Shown: positions 19,128 through 27,713 of the stretch, one piece after another | Numbering within the stretch: the first letter of the stretch is position 1 | Layout of the letters: every line of letters starts with the position of its first letter | From: an uncultured Pseudomonadota bacterium | Lineage (GTDB): Bacteria > Myxococcota_A > UBA796 > SXON01 | NCBI GenBank assembly: GCA_903921785.1 | Contig: CAIXRH010000243.1 | Span: 1 to 42,873 of the forward strand | Direction: 5' to 3' | DNA: 42,873 nt | Notes under the pieces: model-generated | The model's database searches: none | What the model saw: the letters and a program-made list of their open reading frames with translations, nothing else | Told to the model about the DNA's origin: nothing | Program-made: the position numbers and the translations under genes

Positions 19128-19823
19128 TCACTGAATCGTGATGCTCGTGACCATCGAGCCCTTGATGTCGGCCCGGAGCGCCTGCTGGAGCTTCGTGTAC
19201 ATCCCCATGTTCTCCACGGCGTCTTCGCCGCCGGCCGTCGGCTCGTCCTGCTCGCGCACGGTGTACTTGAGCAGGTAGAACTCGACCTGCTCGCCGTCAT
19301 CGAAGGTGAAGCGCCACTTGTTGCGGGTGTCGATCGTGCCCTTGGTGCCGTCCTTGAGCACGACCGTGGAGGTGGTGCGGATCGAACACTCGTACATGAA
19401 CGGGTTGAAGTCGGAGCTGTAGGTGCAGTCGACGTCGTCGCCCATCTTGCCGGGGACGACGGAGACGGACTTCACGTCGGTCCAGGAGACGGCCTTCTCA
19501 CCCTTGCCGGTGTCGACGTTGAACTTGAGGTCCTTGGCGTCGGTGGTCCAGCCGGCGTCGCCGTGGAAGTCGGACGACCGCTCCACGCCCTGCACGTGCT
19601 TGGTGATCGTGGTCTTGTCCATCCGGGTGACCGTGACCGAGAGGGCGAGGTTGTGCGCCTTGATGTCCACCGGCGGGGGAGGAGGCTCCTCGGGCGCCGG
19701 GGCGGGGGCCGGAGCGGCGACCGGAGGCGGATCGGCGGGCGGGGGGGCGGCGCCCGGCTTGGCCTTGGGGCCCGCGAACGCGAGGGTCGGGACGACGAGG
19801 AGAGTGAGGAGGATGGTGCGCAT
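19128..19823 (-). CDS. Exported protein of unknown function with Pro/Ala linker
   Basis: A signal peptide (MRTILLTLLVVPTLAFAGPK) is followed by a Pro/Ala-rich linker (about 22-50) and a 175-residue domain with many beta-type segments (LSVTVTRMDKTTITKHVQG, CTYSSDFNPFMYECSIRTT, WRFTFDDGEQVEFYLLKYTVRE). Two starts are possible: GTG at 19832 or ATG at 19823. The AGGTGG site five bases upstream of the ATG favours the latter, which gives 231 residues. I recognise no family; a periplasmic or outer-membrane-associated location is inferred. Confidence 0.75.
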   Translation of the reverse strand: MRTILLTLLVVPTLAFAGPKAKPGAAPPPADPPPVAAPAPAPAPEEPPPPPVDIKAHNLALSVTVTRMDKTTITKHVQGVERSSDFHGDAGWTTDAKDLKFNVDTGKGEKAVSWTDVKSVSVVPGKMGDDVDCTYSSDFNPFMYECSIRTTSTVVLKDGTKGTIDTRNKWRFTFDDGEQVEFYLLKYTVREQDEPTAGGEDAVENMGMYTKLQQALRADIKGSMVTSITIQ

Positions 19824-19932
19824 GGCGGCCACCTAACCAGTGACCGGCGCGCTTCCATCCCACAGTTCACGCTTCCGCCGCACGGATCCCGGATCCCTAC
19901 GGACGCGGGGGCCGGTGCCGCTCAGCGCTGGG

Positions 19933-20874
19933 TCAGAACGGGGCGATGAACGGCCAGCTCATGACCCGCGTGGCGGTGACACAGCCCGCGAGCGGCTCGC
20001 CGTCGATGGCCAACTGCGCACACTCCCCGCAGAGCTCACCCGCGGCGCCGGTGGGGTTGGGGATGACGTTGGTGCTACCGCCACCGCCGCCGCCACCGCC
20101 ACCGGCGGTGTCTCCGGTGTCTCCGGTGTTGGCCGTGTCGCCCGCCGCGGGGGGCGGAGGCGGACCGGTGGGCGCGGCCGCAACATCGGCGGCCTGAAAG
20201 GTGAAGTAGCCGTCGTTCTGGGCGAACAGCGCGATGTTGCCCGCGGCGTGCTCGCCGTAGGTGCACCCATTGACCAGCGAGAGGGGGACGCGGTTCACGT
20301 CCACCTCGGCGGTGCCCCAGTCGCCGATGCCGACGGTCCCGTTGAGGTGATCCACGTAGTAGGTGCCGCCGTAGAAGGCGAAGCCGCCGGTGGACTCGTT
20401 CCAGAAGTCGAGCGTGTCCCCCGGGCCGTAGCTGGTCACGGCGAGACGGCTGGTGACCTTCTCCCCGGAGCCGGAGCCGGTGGGGGTCAGCTGCAGGGAG
20501 CCGAGGGCTGTCCACGGGCTGGGCACCCCGGCGACCGGACCGAAGTCGTTGAATTCCAGGGCGATCGAGGACGACGTGAAGGTGGCGGAGGCCGTGCCCT
20601 GCCAGCGATAGCCCGCCGAGTCGAGGCAGCCGTCGGCCCCCCCGGCGTCGATGTAGACCTGGCTGTCCGTAAGGTAGACCAGGGGGCAATCCCGGTAGTC
20701 TTCCAAGGCGAGCTGCGCGAGCGCCGCCCACGGTACGACCACCAGGTCGGGGGACGAAGCCGTGAGCAGATCGGGCGCGATCTCCTCCGTGAGCTTCCCC
20801 GCCTCGGACGGGATGGAGTCGGGCAGGCCCCCGCACGACGTGCAGGCGCTGAGCCAGAGGAAGAACAGGGTCAC
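19933..20874 (-). CDS. Lipoprotein encoded at the end of the tad operon
   Basis: A GTG start overlaps the stop of the upstream small lipoprotein gene (GTGA). The product has 313 residues with a lipobox (FFLWLSAC, Cys at residue 11). The mature part resembles an extracellular beta-sandwich domain: LVYLTDSQVYIDAGGADGCLD, GYRWQGTASATF, FYGGTYYVDHLNG. A low-complexity linker (DTANTGDTGDTAGGGGG, residues about 245-265) precedes a Cys-containing C-terminus (ELCGECAQ, GCVTATR). The gene is the last of the coupled tad series. No known Tad component has this make-up, so it may be a surface or pilus-associated lipoprotein. Confidence 0.75.
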   Translation of the reverse strand: MTLFFLWLSACTSCGGLPDSIPSEAGKLTEEIAPDLLTASSPDLVVVPWAALAQLALEDYRDCPLVYLTDSQVYIDAGGADGCLDSAGYRWQGTASATFTSSSIALEFNDFGPVAGVPSPWTALGSLQLTPTGSGSGEKVTSRLAVTSYGPGDTLDFWNESTGGFAFYGGTYYVDHLNGTVGIGDWGTAEVDVNRVPLSLVNGCTYGEHAAGNIALFAQNDGYFTFQAADVAAAPTGPPPPPAAGDTANTGDTGDTAGGGGGGGGGSTNVIPNPTGAAGELCGECAQLAIDGEPLAGCVTATRVMSWPFIAPF

Positions 20875-21113
20875 TTTTGACCTTCGACCGTGGCGGTCAC
20901 CGTCGGGTCGCCCTTTTCTTCGTCGCTCATCGCCTTGAGCGTGTTGGCGCGCGCGGCGAGCGCCTCTTCGCCGGAGATCGGGTAGGCGTCGTTCTTGACA
21001 CTCTCACGATCCAGCGTGGCCTGGGTGTTGAGCGCTTCGTAGTACGAACGCCCGAAGTCGTACTGGAGGTGCGTCGGCTGGCCGCAGCCGAGGACGAAGA
21101 ACAGCAGGGTCAT
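20871..21113 (-). CDS. Small lipoprotein in the tad operon
   Basis: This 80-residue protein has a short lipobox (MTLLFFVLGC, Cys at 10) and a helical, charged remainder (YDFGRSYYEALNTQATLDRES). Its ATG overlaps the stop of the TPR gene upstream (ATGA), and its stop overlaps the start of the next lipoprotein gene (GTGA). Size and position recall the small RcpB/CpaD-like lipoproteins of Tad loci, but I see no sequence signature for that. The expected location is the inner face of the outer membrane. Confidence 0.75.
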   Translation of the reverse strand: MTLLFFVLGCGQPTHLQYDFGRSYYEALNTQATLDRESVKNDAYPISGEEALAARANTLKAMSDEEKGDPTVTATVEGQK

Positions 21114-21844
21114 GGAGAGCCCTCCTTGAGCAGACGGGAAAGGGCGACCACCGCGAGTGCGTGGCCGGGTTGGGCGGTGACGGCCGCCTGATAGCTGGTG
21201 AGCGCCGCCGCGCGGTCGCCGTGTTGTTCACAGGCGACGCCGAAATTGTAGCGGGCGTCAGGTTCGGCGGACGCGGCGCGGAACATCTCCAGGGCTTCGT
21301 CGTAGCGGTCGAGGCGTACGTAGGCGAAGCCGAGGTTGTTGCGGGCGCGCGTGGAGCTCGGGTCGGCGGCGAGGGCCGCCTGGAACGCGGGGATGGCCAG
21401 CTCCGGCTTGCCGACCGCGAGGAGCACGAACCCGTAGTTGTTCTGGATGTCAGGGTTCTTCGGTTCGAACTTCACGGCCTTGGAGAGGGAGGCCTCGGCG
21501 GCGGGGAGCTTGCCGAGATCGGCCTGGAGCACCCCGAGGGCGGACCACGCGTCCCCCGACCGGGGGGCTCGCTTCACGGCCGCTTCGAGTGCCCTCTCGG
21601 CGTCATGGTCGAGCCCGCGTTGGTGCATGGCGCGCCCCTGCGCGACGTCGATTCGCGGGTCGTCCGCGCCCTGCTTGTGCATCTCGGCCACCATGGCCAT
21701 CGCCTGCTCGGCCATCCCGTTGTCCACCAGCGCATCGAGCACGTCGAGCTGCGTGGCCAGCCGAACCCGATCGTCGGAGAGGTCGGGCTGCGGGGACGCC
21801 TCGGGAGGTCCGGCCAGGGCCGCGGCAAAGGCGAGGAGGATCAC
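21110..21844 (-). CDS. TPR protein, TadD-like
   Basis: A GTG start overlaps the tadC stop (GTGA). The 244 residues begin with a signal-like stretch (MILLAFAAALAGPPEA) and contain at least four tetratricopeptide repeats from about residue 75 to 240, such as GDAWSALGVLQADLGKLPAAEASLSKAVKFEPKNP and the following NNYGFVLLAVGKPELAIPAFQAAL unit. TadD proteins are TPR lipoproteins needed for Flp pilus assembly; here no lipobox Cys is present, so the product is periplasmic or peripherally attached. The place directly after tadC matches the usual tadD position. Confidence 0.8.
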   Translation of the reverse strand: MILLAFAAALAGPPEASPQPDLSDDRVRLATQLDVLDALVDNGMAEQAMAMVAEMHKQGADDPRIDVAQGRAMHQRGLDHDAERALEAAVKRAPRSGDAWSALGVLQADLGKLPAAEASLSKAVKFEPKNPDIQNNYGFVLLAVGKPELAIPAFQAALAADPSSTRARNNLGFAYVRLDRYDEALEMFRAASAEPDARYNFGVACEQHGDRAAALTSYQAAVTAQPGHALAVVALSRLLKEGSP

Positions 21845-22857
21845 GGTGCCACCCCGTGGGTCTGGGCGACGGGGAAGAGGATGTTCTTCACCTTCACCAG
21901 CGCCGGCCCGAGGAGGACGATGAGCAGCGTGGGGAGGATGAAGAGGATCATCACCACGGTGAGCTTCGGCGAGACCTGGGCGGCCTTCGTCTCGGCGCGC
22001 TGCATCCGCTTGACCCGGATGTGGCCGGAGTGGATGCGCAAGGCGCGAGCCACGGAGGAGCCGAAACGTTCCGCTTGGATGAGCACGTTCACCAGGGAAG
22101 TGACGTCGTCGATGCCGATGCGCTCATCCAGTCGCCGCAGCGCGTCCACCCGGGGGACACCCGCGGTGACCTCGTGGTTGACCAACTGGAGCTCCAGGGA
22201 GAGCTCGGGGGCCGCGATCTCCATCTCCTCGGCGACCCGGCGGAAGCCAGCGTCGAGCCCAAGGCCCGCTTCGACGGCGGAGACCAAAAGGTCGAGCGCG
22301 TCGGGGAACGCGGAGAGGATCTTCTCGCGTCGCTTCTGAAGGGTGTTCTGAACGTAAAGGTAGGGGGCGTAGTACCCCAGGGTAGCGCCACCGAACACCC
22401 CGAAGAGGTACCACACCACCCCCTTGAGCCGGGTGGCCACCGTGATCGTGGACTCAACGTCGAGGCTCGCGTCGATCGTGGCGTCGGGGTTGGGGTCGGC
22501 GCCGGTGCGGGACCGGAACCAGAGGACGAAGAGCAGCCCGATGAGCGCGACGGCCACCAGCCCGACCGTGCGGCTGGCGCTGTAGACCTCCACCGCGTTT
22601 CTCTGCCGGAACCCGGCTTGAGAGAGCCACTTTCGGGTCTGGGCGAGCTCGTCGACGCTGCCCTTGGAGAGGCTCGCGGCCGACCTCGTGAGGGCGTTGA
22701 GCCGGGTGGGAAGGCTCTCCCGCTCGGCGCCGCCAGTGAACTCGGCCAGACGATCCGCGGCGGTGCGTTCGGGCGAGACGTACTGCCAGAGCGCGTACAT
22801 GAAGGCGAGGACGGCCACCACGGCCACCCCGAGCGCGAGGAGCACGGAGTTGTCCAT
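21841..22857 (-). CDS. tadC: Tad pilus inner-membrane protein TadC
   Basis: The ATG at 22857 overlaps the tadB stop by one base (TGATG) and gives 338 residues. It is a GSPII_F-type membrane protein: hydrophobic segments near residues 6-25, about 90-110, about 140-165 and about 300-325, with the typical cytoplasmic block LSAFPDALDLLVSAVEAGLGLDAGFRRVAEE and QAERFGSSVARALRIHSGHIRVKR. TadB and TadC form the membrane platform of the Flp pilus assembly machine. A longer frame upstream is not needed because it would lie inside tadB. Confidence 0.9.
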   Translation of the reverse strand: MDNSVLLALGVAVVAVLAFMYALWQYVSPERTAADRLAEFTGGAERESLPTRLNALTRSAASLSKGSVDELAQTRKWLSQAGFRQRNAVEVYSASRTVGLVAVALIGLLFVLWFRSRTGADPNPDATIDASLDVESTITVATRLKGVVWYLFGVFGGATLGYYAPYLYVQNTLQKRREKILSAFPDALDLLVSAVEAGLGLDAGFRRVAEEMEIAAPELSLELQLVNHEVTAGVPRVDALRRLDERIGIDDVTSLVNVLIQAERFGSSVARALRIHSGHIRVKRMQRAETKAAQVSPKLTVVMILFILPTLLIVLLGPALVKVKNILFPVAQTHGVAP

Positions 22858-23801
22858 CAGATCTCCACCTTTGAGATCTCGCCCATGATGAAGACCCCGA
22901 TGACGAACCAGATGCCCCCGCCGATCGCCAACGCGAGGCCGAGCGGATCGCTGACGAGCGGGTGGAGGTAGGCCGGCGCCTTCATCATGATGATCAGCGC
23001 GATGACGAAGGGCAGCCCACCGAGAATCCACGCGGTGAACCGGGACTCGGAGGTGAGGGCCGACACCTTGCCGTGGAACACGAACCGCTCACGGATCATA
23101 TGGGCGATGTTCTGCAGGATCTCCACGAGGTTGCCGCCAGTGTCCCGCTGGAGGAGCACCGAGCTCACAAAGATGCGCAGGTCGAAGCTCTGCGGGTTGC
23201 GCCGACAGAGGTTCTGGAAACACTCACGGGTGTCCCGGCCGAGGTTCTGTTCCTCGAAGACCCGCCCGAACTCGGAGGAGAGCGGCTCGGGCATCTCCTC
23301 GGAGACCAACCGGAGGCTCTCGCCGATGCCGTGGCCGGCCTGCAGGGAGCGGGCGAGGAGATCGAGCCCGTCGGGGAGCTGCTCGGTGAGGCGCTGAACC
23401 CTGGCGTTCGCGGCGCGGGAGAGCAGCCACAGCGGGATCACCCCGCAGAACACGCCGATCAGCGCGGCCGGGGACTTCAACCACACGAACAGCAGGATCG
23501 TGGGGGCGAGGCCGAAGAGCACGCAGCGACGGAGAAGGGTCCCTGCGGAGAACGGGCTGCCGGCGGAGCGGAGCGTCTCGTCGATCCAGCCGGAGAGGCC
23601 CGCCCGCGCGCCGCCCGCGCCGAAGCGCACCAGCGGCACCATCGCCTTGTCTGGGGCGGTGCCCAGTCGGCGGGCGATCTCCCGCTGCGCCTCTTCCTTC
23701 TGGGCGGTCCACGCCCAGAAGGCGAGCTGCCCGGCGAGGATGATCAGCGCGACGACGACCGCGATCGCCACGAGGGTGAAGAGGTTGCTGCTCTCAGACA
23801 T
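22857..23801 (-). CDS. tadB: Tad pilus inner-membrane protein TadB
   Basis: The ATG at 23801, eight bases inside the end of tadA, gives 314 residues starting MSESSNLFTLVAIAVVVALI. The GSPII_F domain contains TEQLPDGLDLLARSLQAGHGIGESLRLVSEEM and LRIFVSSVLLQRDTGGNLVEILQNIAHMIRER, the standard TadB motifs, between membrane segments at about 9-30, 95-130, 255-275 and 285-310. It is the partner of TadC in the pilus assembly platform and is driven by the TadA ATPase. Confidence 0.92.
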   Translation of the reverse strand: MSESSNLFTLVAIAVVVALIILAGQLAFWAWTAQKEEAQREIARRLGTAPDKAMVPLVRFGAGGARAGLSGWIDETLRSAGSPFSAGTLLRRCVLFGLAPTILLFVWLKSPAALIGVFCGVIPLWLLSRAANARVQRLTEQLPDGLDLLARSLQAGHGIGESLRLVSEEMPEPLSSEFGRVFEEQNLGRDTRECFQNLCRRNPQSFDLRIFVSSVLLQRDTGGNLVEILQNIAHMIRERFVFHGKVSALTSESRFTAWILGGLPFVIALIIMMKAPAYLHPLVSDPLGLALAIGGGIWFVIGVFIMGEISKVEI

Positions 23802-25137
23802 CCTGCTCGAACCGGAAGAGTTCGTGGTGGAGATCGATGCCGTACTTCTTGAGCCGCGACGCGAACCGGGGCCGGACGCCGGTTGCCCGGAAGGTGCCGC
23901 GCACGCGCCCGTCTTCATCGATCGTCTTCTGATCGAAGGTGAAGATGTCCTGGGTGGTGACGACGTTGCCTTCCATGCCGATCACCTCGGTGACGGCCAG
24001 CACGCGACGGGAGCCGTCGTTGAGGCGATCGAGCTGGATGATCACGTCGACCGCGCGGGCGATCATCTCGCGGATGTTTTTGTCGGAGAGGTTGGGCATG
24101 CCCATGCCGACCATGGTCTCGAGGCGGGCGACGGCGTCCCGCGTGCTGTTCGCGTGCACCGTGGCGAGCGAACCATCGTGACCGGTGTTCATCGCCTGGA
24201 GCATGTCGATCGCCTCGCTCGAACGGATCTCACCGAGGATGATCCGGTCGGGTCGCATACGGAGGCAGTTCTTCACCAGGTCGCGCTGGGTGACTTCGCC
24301 CTTGCCCTCGACGTTGGGCGGGCGCGTTTCGAGGCGGACCACGTGGCTCTGCTGGAGCTGGAGCTCCGCCGAGTCCTCGATGGTGATCACCCGCTCGCCT
24401 TCGGGGATGAAGCCCGAGAGCACGTTGAGCATCGTGGTCTTTCCGGAGCCCGTGCCGCCGGAGATGATGCAGTTGAGCTTGCTCTTGACCACGCCCCGGA
24501 GGACTTCCATCATCGGCCGCGGGCACGAGCCGATGGCGATGAGGTCTTCGCTGGTGATCTGCCGGGTACCGAACCGGCGGATGGAGACTGCGGGACCTTC
24601 CAACGCCAGCGGCGGGATGATCGCGTTGAAGCGGCTCCCGTCGGCGAGGCGCGCGTCCACCATCGGGCTCGTCTCGTCGATGCGGCGGCCGACCGCGCTC
24701 ACGATGCGCTCGATGACCTGCATCAGGTGGCGGTTGTCGTGGAACCGCGCATCCACCCGCTGGAGGAGGCCGCGCTTCTCCACCCACACCTGATCGTAGG
24801 CGTTGACCAGGATGTCGGAGATGTCGGGGTCCTTCAAAAGCGGCTCAAGCGGACCGAGGCCGAGGATGTCGTCGAGGATCTCTTCGACCAGCCGCTCCCG
24901 CTCCATGCGGTTGAGCGGGAGGGCGCGCCCCTCCACCTCGATGGTGAGGGTCTCCCTCAGCTTTTCGGCGAGCTCGTCCCGAGGGGTGGAGCCCACCTGC
25001 TCGAAGTCCAGCGACTCGATGATCTCGTTGTGGAGGGCGCGCTTGATGCGCTCGTACTCCTCCTGGGTGGTCGAACCAGGCGTCTGGCGGAATCGCGCCT
25101 GGGCGCCGCGGACACGATCGATGAGTCGGGAGGACAC
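23794..25137 (-). CDS. tadA: Flp pilus assembly ATPase TadA (CpaF)
   Basis: This 447-residue secretion ATPase of the VirB11/GSPII_E class has a GTG start 11 bases after the tadZ stop. It has the CpaF N-terminal domain (EEILDDILGLGPLEPLLKDPDISDILVN, RRIDETSPMVDARLADGSRFNAIIPP), Walker A GGTGSGKT (227-234), the Asp box EDSAEL, Walker B RPDRIILGEIRSSEAIDML, and the His box TGHDGSLATVHANS. It energises pilin polymerisation or depolymerisation. Confidence 0.95.
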   Translation of the reverse strand: MSSRLIDRVRGAQARFRQTPGSTTQEEYERIKRALHNEIIESLDFEQVGSTPRDELAEKLRETLTIEVEGRALPLNRMERERLVEEILDDILGLGPLEPLLKDPDISDILVNAYDQVWVEKRGLLQRVDARFHDNRHLMQVIERIVSAVGRRIDETSPMVDARLADGSRFNAIIPPLALEGPAVSIRRFGTRQITSEDLIAIGSCPRPMMEVLRGVVKSKLNCIISGGTGSGKTTMLNVLSGFIPEGERVITIEDSAELQLQQSHVVRLETRPPNVEGKGEVTQRDLVKNCLRMRPDRIILGEIRSSEAIDMLQAMNTGHDGSLATVHANSTRDAVARLETMVGMGMPNLSDKNIREMIARAVDVIIQLDRLNDGSRRVLAVTEVIGMEGNVVTTQDIFTFDQKTIDEDGRVRGTFRATGVRPRFASRLKKYGIDLHHELFRFEQDV

Positions 25138-25148
25138 GTGGACCTACC

Positions 25149-26336
25149 TCAGCGCCCGAACAGGCGGCTCATGAAGCCCTGCGGCTTCGATTCATCCGCG
25201 ATCTCCTCGCCGGTGACGAGGCCGACCATGCGCCCGATGTCCCGGGCCCCTTCCGACTTCCGATCGATCTCCCGGAGCAACGAGCCTTCGGCGATCGCTT
25301 TGAGGGCGCCCCGGTCGTCGGCCACGGTGATGTCCACCTTGCGACTCAGGTTCTGCTGGATGTCGTCCAGCGAGAGCTGGGCGGTGCGCTTGTCCCACCG
25401 GTTCACGACGAGGCGGATGCGCTCTTTCTCCAAGCCCAGCTTGTCGATGAATTGCAGGCGCCGCCAGGTGTCCTTCACGCTCGGGATGTCGGGCGTGGTG
25501 ATCAGGAGGATGTGGTCGGCCACAGTGATCGCGGTGACGGAGGCTTCGTCCAGGGTGCTGCCGCAGTCGGCGACCACGTACTGGTAGGAGCGGGCGGCCG
25601 CGGTGACCACGCGCATGACGAGGTCTCCCCTGGGCTCTTCGCGCTGCTCCAGGTCGACGGGCTGGCCGAGGACATGGATCTTGCTGCCGTGCACCGCCAC
25701 GCTGCCGGCCAACATGCGCTCATCGAGCCGGCCGATGTTGCGGAACACGTCGGCGATGCTCTGAGGGAGCGTGAGGTCGAGGAACGCGGCGACGTCGCCC
25801 ATGGCGAAGTCCAGGTCGACCACGCAGACCCGATGCACCGGGCTGAGCTCGCCGGCGAGGTTGGTGGCGAGGAAGGTCGTGCCCACGCCGCCCTTGCTGC
25901 CCCACACCGCGACGACTTCTCCGGCATCTTCGTCGCGCCCGTCGGAGAACGTGGCTTCGTGGACCGCCTGGCGGAGGAGCTCCGCGTCGGCCGGGAGCAC
26001 GACGAACTCCCGGTAGCCCGCGCGCATGGCCGCGCGGATCCGGTCCGGATCGGCGCCGGAGGAGAGCGCCACGAGGTGGATCTTGGCGCCCGCTTCGTTG
26101 AGGATCAGCGGCGCCAGGCGCACGGCTTCTTCCGGATCTCCGTCAAAACCCGTGATCACCACGTCCGGCCGCTGCCGGCGCACGGCGGTGAGCGCGTCGT
26201 CGTAGGAGACGGGGGTGGTGGGGAGGACGGCCTCGGTGCCGAGCGTCTCCCGGATCTGGCCCATGGCGCGTGCGTCGACACCGACGACGATGACCGAAGC
26301 TGCGTTGGAGGGGCCGCTGGGGTTCTGGGAACGCAT
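25149..26336 (-). CDS. tadZ: Tad pilus localisation ATPase TadZ (CpaE)
   Basis: The 395 residues comprise an N-terminal atypical receiver domain (about 14-125: VIVVGVDARAMGQIRETLG, RPDVVITGFDGD, AAMRAGYREFVVLP) and a MinD/ParA-type ATPase with a deviant Walker A GSKGGVGTT (146-154). Further motifs are VVDLDFAMGD and VVADCGSTLDEAS. TadZ/CpaE places the Tad machine at its cellular site. The start lies three bases after the secretin stop. Confidence 0.92.
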   Translation of the reverse strand: MRSQNPSGPSNAASVIVVGVDARAMGQIRETLGTEAVLPTTPVSYDDALTAVRRQRPDVVITGFDGDPEEAVRLAPLILNEAGAKIHLVALSSGADPDRIRAAMRAGYREFVVLPADAELLRQAVHEATFSDGRDEDAGEVVAVWGSKGGVGTTFLATNLAGELSPVHRVCVVDLDFAMGDVAAFLDLTLPQSIADVFRNIGRLDERMLAGSVAVHGSKIHVLGQPVDLEQREEPRGDLVMRVVTAAARSYQYVVADCGSTLDEASVTAITVADHILLITTPDIPSVKDTWRRLQFIDKLGLEKERIRLVVNRWDKRTAQLSLDDIQQNLSRKVDITVADDRGALKAIAEGSLLREIDRKSEGARDIGRMVGLVTGEEIADESKPQGFMSRLFGR

Positions 26337-26339
26337 CGG

Positions 26340-27713
26340 CTACCGCTTGAGCCCGTAGCTGCCGGTGGGCTGCGCGGTGCGGCTTCCCGCCTCCAGCAGC
26401 TGACCCATCATGAACAGCTCGAAGTCGTTGGGGTTGTAGCCCTCCGTCGTTCCCGGGGGCGGTGGGACCTCCCCGGCCGCCATCGGGCGTACCAGGGTGG
26501 GCGTGACGAAGACGACGAGCTCCGTCTCGCGCCGCTCATGCTTCACGTAGCGGAAGAGCGCGCCGACGATGGGTAGATCGCCGAGGAGCGGCACGGTGGC
26601 GCGGGTGGACTCCACGCGCTCGTCCAGCATGCCGGCCATCGCGAAGGTCTTCCCGCTGGCGATGCGCAGCTGGGTCTTCACCTTGCGCGAGATGAGGCCG
26701 GGGACCTCGATGCCGGACACGCGCGTTGCGGAGTTGGTGTCGATGTCGGACACCTCCACGTAGGTGCGCACGTCGATCACCTCGCCGTCGAGCACGGTGG
26801 GTACGAAGGTGAGCTTCACCCCGTATTCTTTGTACTCGATGGTGATGCGGTTGCCGACCTGGGAGACGGGGATCGGCACCTCGCCGCCGACGAGCGCCTC
26901 GGCCTGCTGGCCGGAGAGCGCGACCAGCGTGGGCTGGGCGAGGGTCTTCGCCAGGGAATACTGCTCCAGCACGCTGAGCACCGCCGCGATGTTCACTGCC
27001 CCGGTGACCATTCCGACGATGTTGAACGCGTCGGCCGAGGCGGCCTGGGCCACGCCGGAATTGATGTTCGGCGTGGTGTCGGCGCTCCAGAGCCGCGTAT
27101 CGAGCGCGGAGGTGTTCGCCGGGCCCTGGACGGCGCCATAGCCGGTGCCCAGGCCGCCGATGACGTTGAGCCCCAGCTCCCGCATGCCGGTGCGGCTGAG
27201 CTCAGCGAAGACCACCTTGAGCTGCACCTGGTTGTCGCCCGAGACCTGGAGGAGGTTGATGAACTTCTCGTCGTACACCCGGGCGATCGACGCGACGCGC
27301 TCGAGGGTCTCCATGTCGGAGACGGTGCCTTCGACCACCAGGCGGTCGCGCAGCGGGTAGACCCGCGGCGGGGTGCCGGTGTGGACGGTCTCCCGGATGC
27401 GGCGCTCCATGTCGCTGAGGTCGTGGGTGACGATGACCCGGTAGGCCTTGGGGTGGGTCTCGTCGCCGCGGAACCACACGTAGAGGTCGGTGTTGCCGAC
27501 CTGCAAGCCACGAACCTGGTATTGGCCCTCTTCGAGCAGCCGGAGCTCCGCGATCGAGGGGTCGCTCAGGAGCACCCGGGCGATCGGGCGACCTTCGTTC
27601 TTGATGACCGAGGTGCCGACCCCCGCGTCGATCACCGAGGGCTCTTCTGCCCACGCCGGCGCCGCGGCGACCATCGCCGCAGCCGCAACCGCCGTCCTCA
27701 GATGCCAGCTCAT
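26340..27713 (-). CDS. rcpA: Tad pilus outer-membrane secretin RcpA (CpaC)
   Basis: The 457 residues start with a signal peptide (about 1-22, cleaving after AWA) followed by the secretin/TonB short N-terminal domain (VLLSDPSIAELRLLEEGQYQVRGLQVGNTDLYVW), a BON-like segment (RVYPLRDRLVVEGTVSDMETLERV) and the secretin core (about 230-410) including ALVGGEVPIPVSQ and the closing motif PLLGDLPIVGALFRYVKHERRETELVVFVTPTLV. It forms the outer-membrane pore for the Flp pilus. Its ATG overlaps the cpaB stop (ATGA). Confidence 0.95.
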   Translation of the reverse strand: MSWHLRTAVAAAAMVAAAPAWAEEPSVIDAGVGTSVIKNEGRPIARVLLSDPSIAELRLLEEGQYQVRGLQVGNTDLYVWFRGDETHPKAYRVIVTHDLSDMERRIRETVHTGTPPRVYPLRDRLVVEGTVSDMETLERVASIARVYDEKFINLLQVSGDNQVQLKVVFAELSRTGMRELGLNVIGGLGTGYGAVQGPANTSALDTRLWSADTTPNINSGVAQAASADAFNIVGMVTGAVNIAAVLSVLEQYSLAKTLAQPTLVALSGQQAEALVGGEVPIPVSQVGNRITIEYKEYGVKLTFVPTVLDGEVIDVRTYVEVSDIDTNSATRVSGIEVPGLISRKVKTQLRIASGKTFAMAGMLDERVESTRATVPLLGDLPIVGALFRYVKHERRETELVVFVTPTLVRPMAAGEVPPPPGTTEGYNPNDFELFMMGQLLEAGSRTAQPTGSYGLKR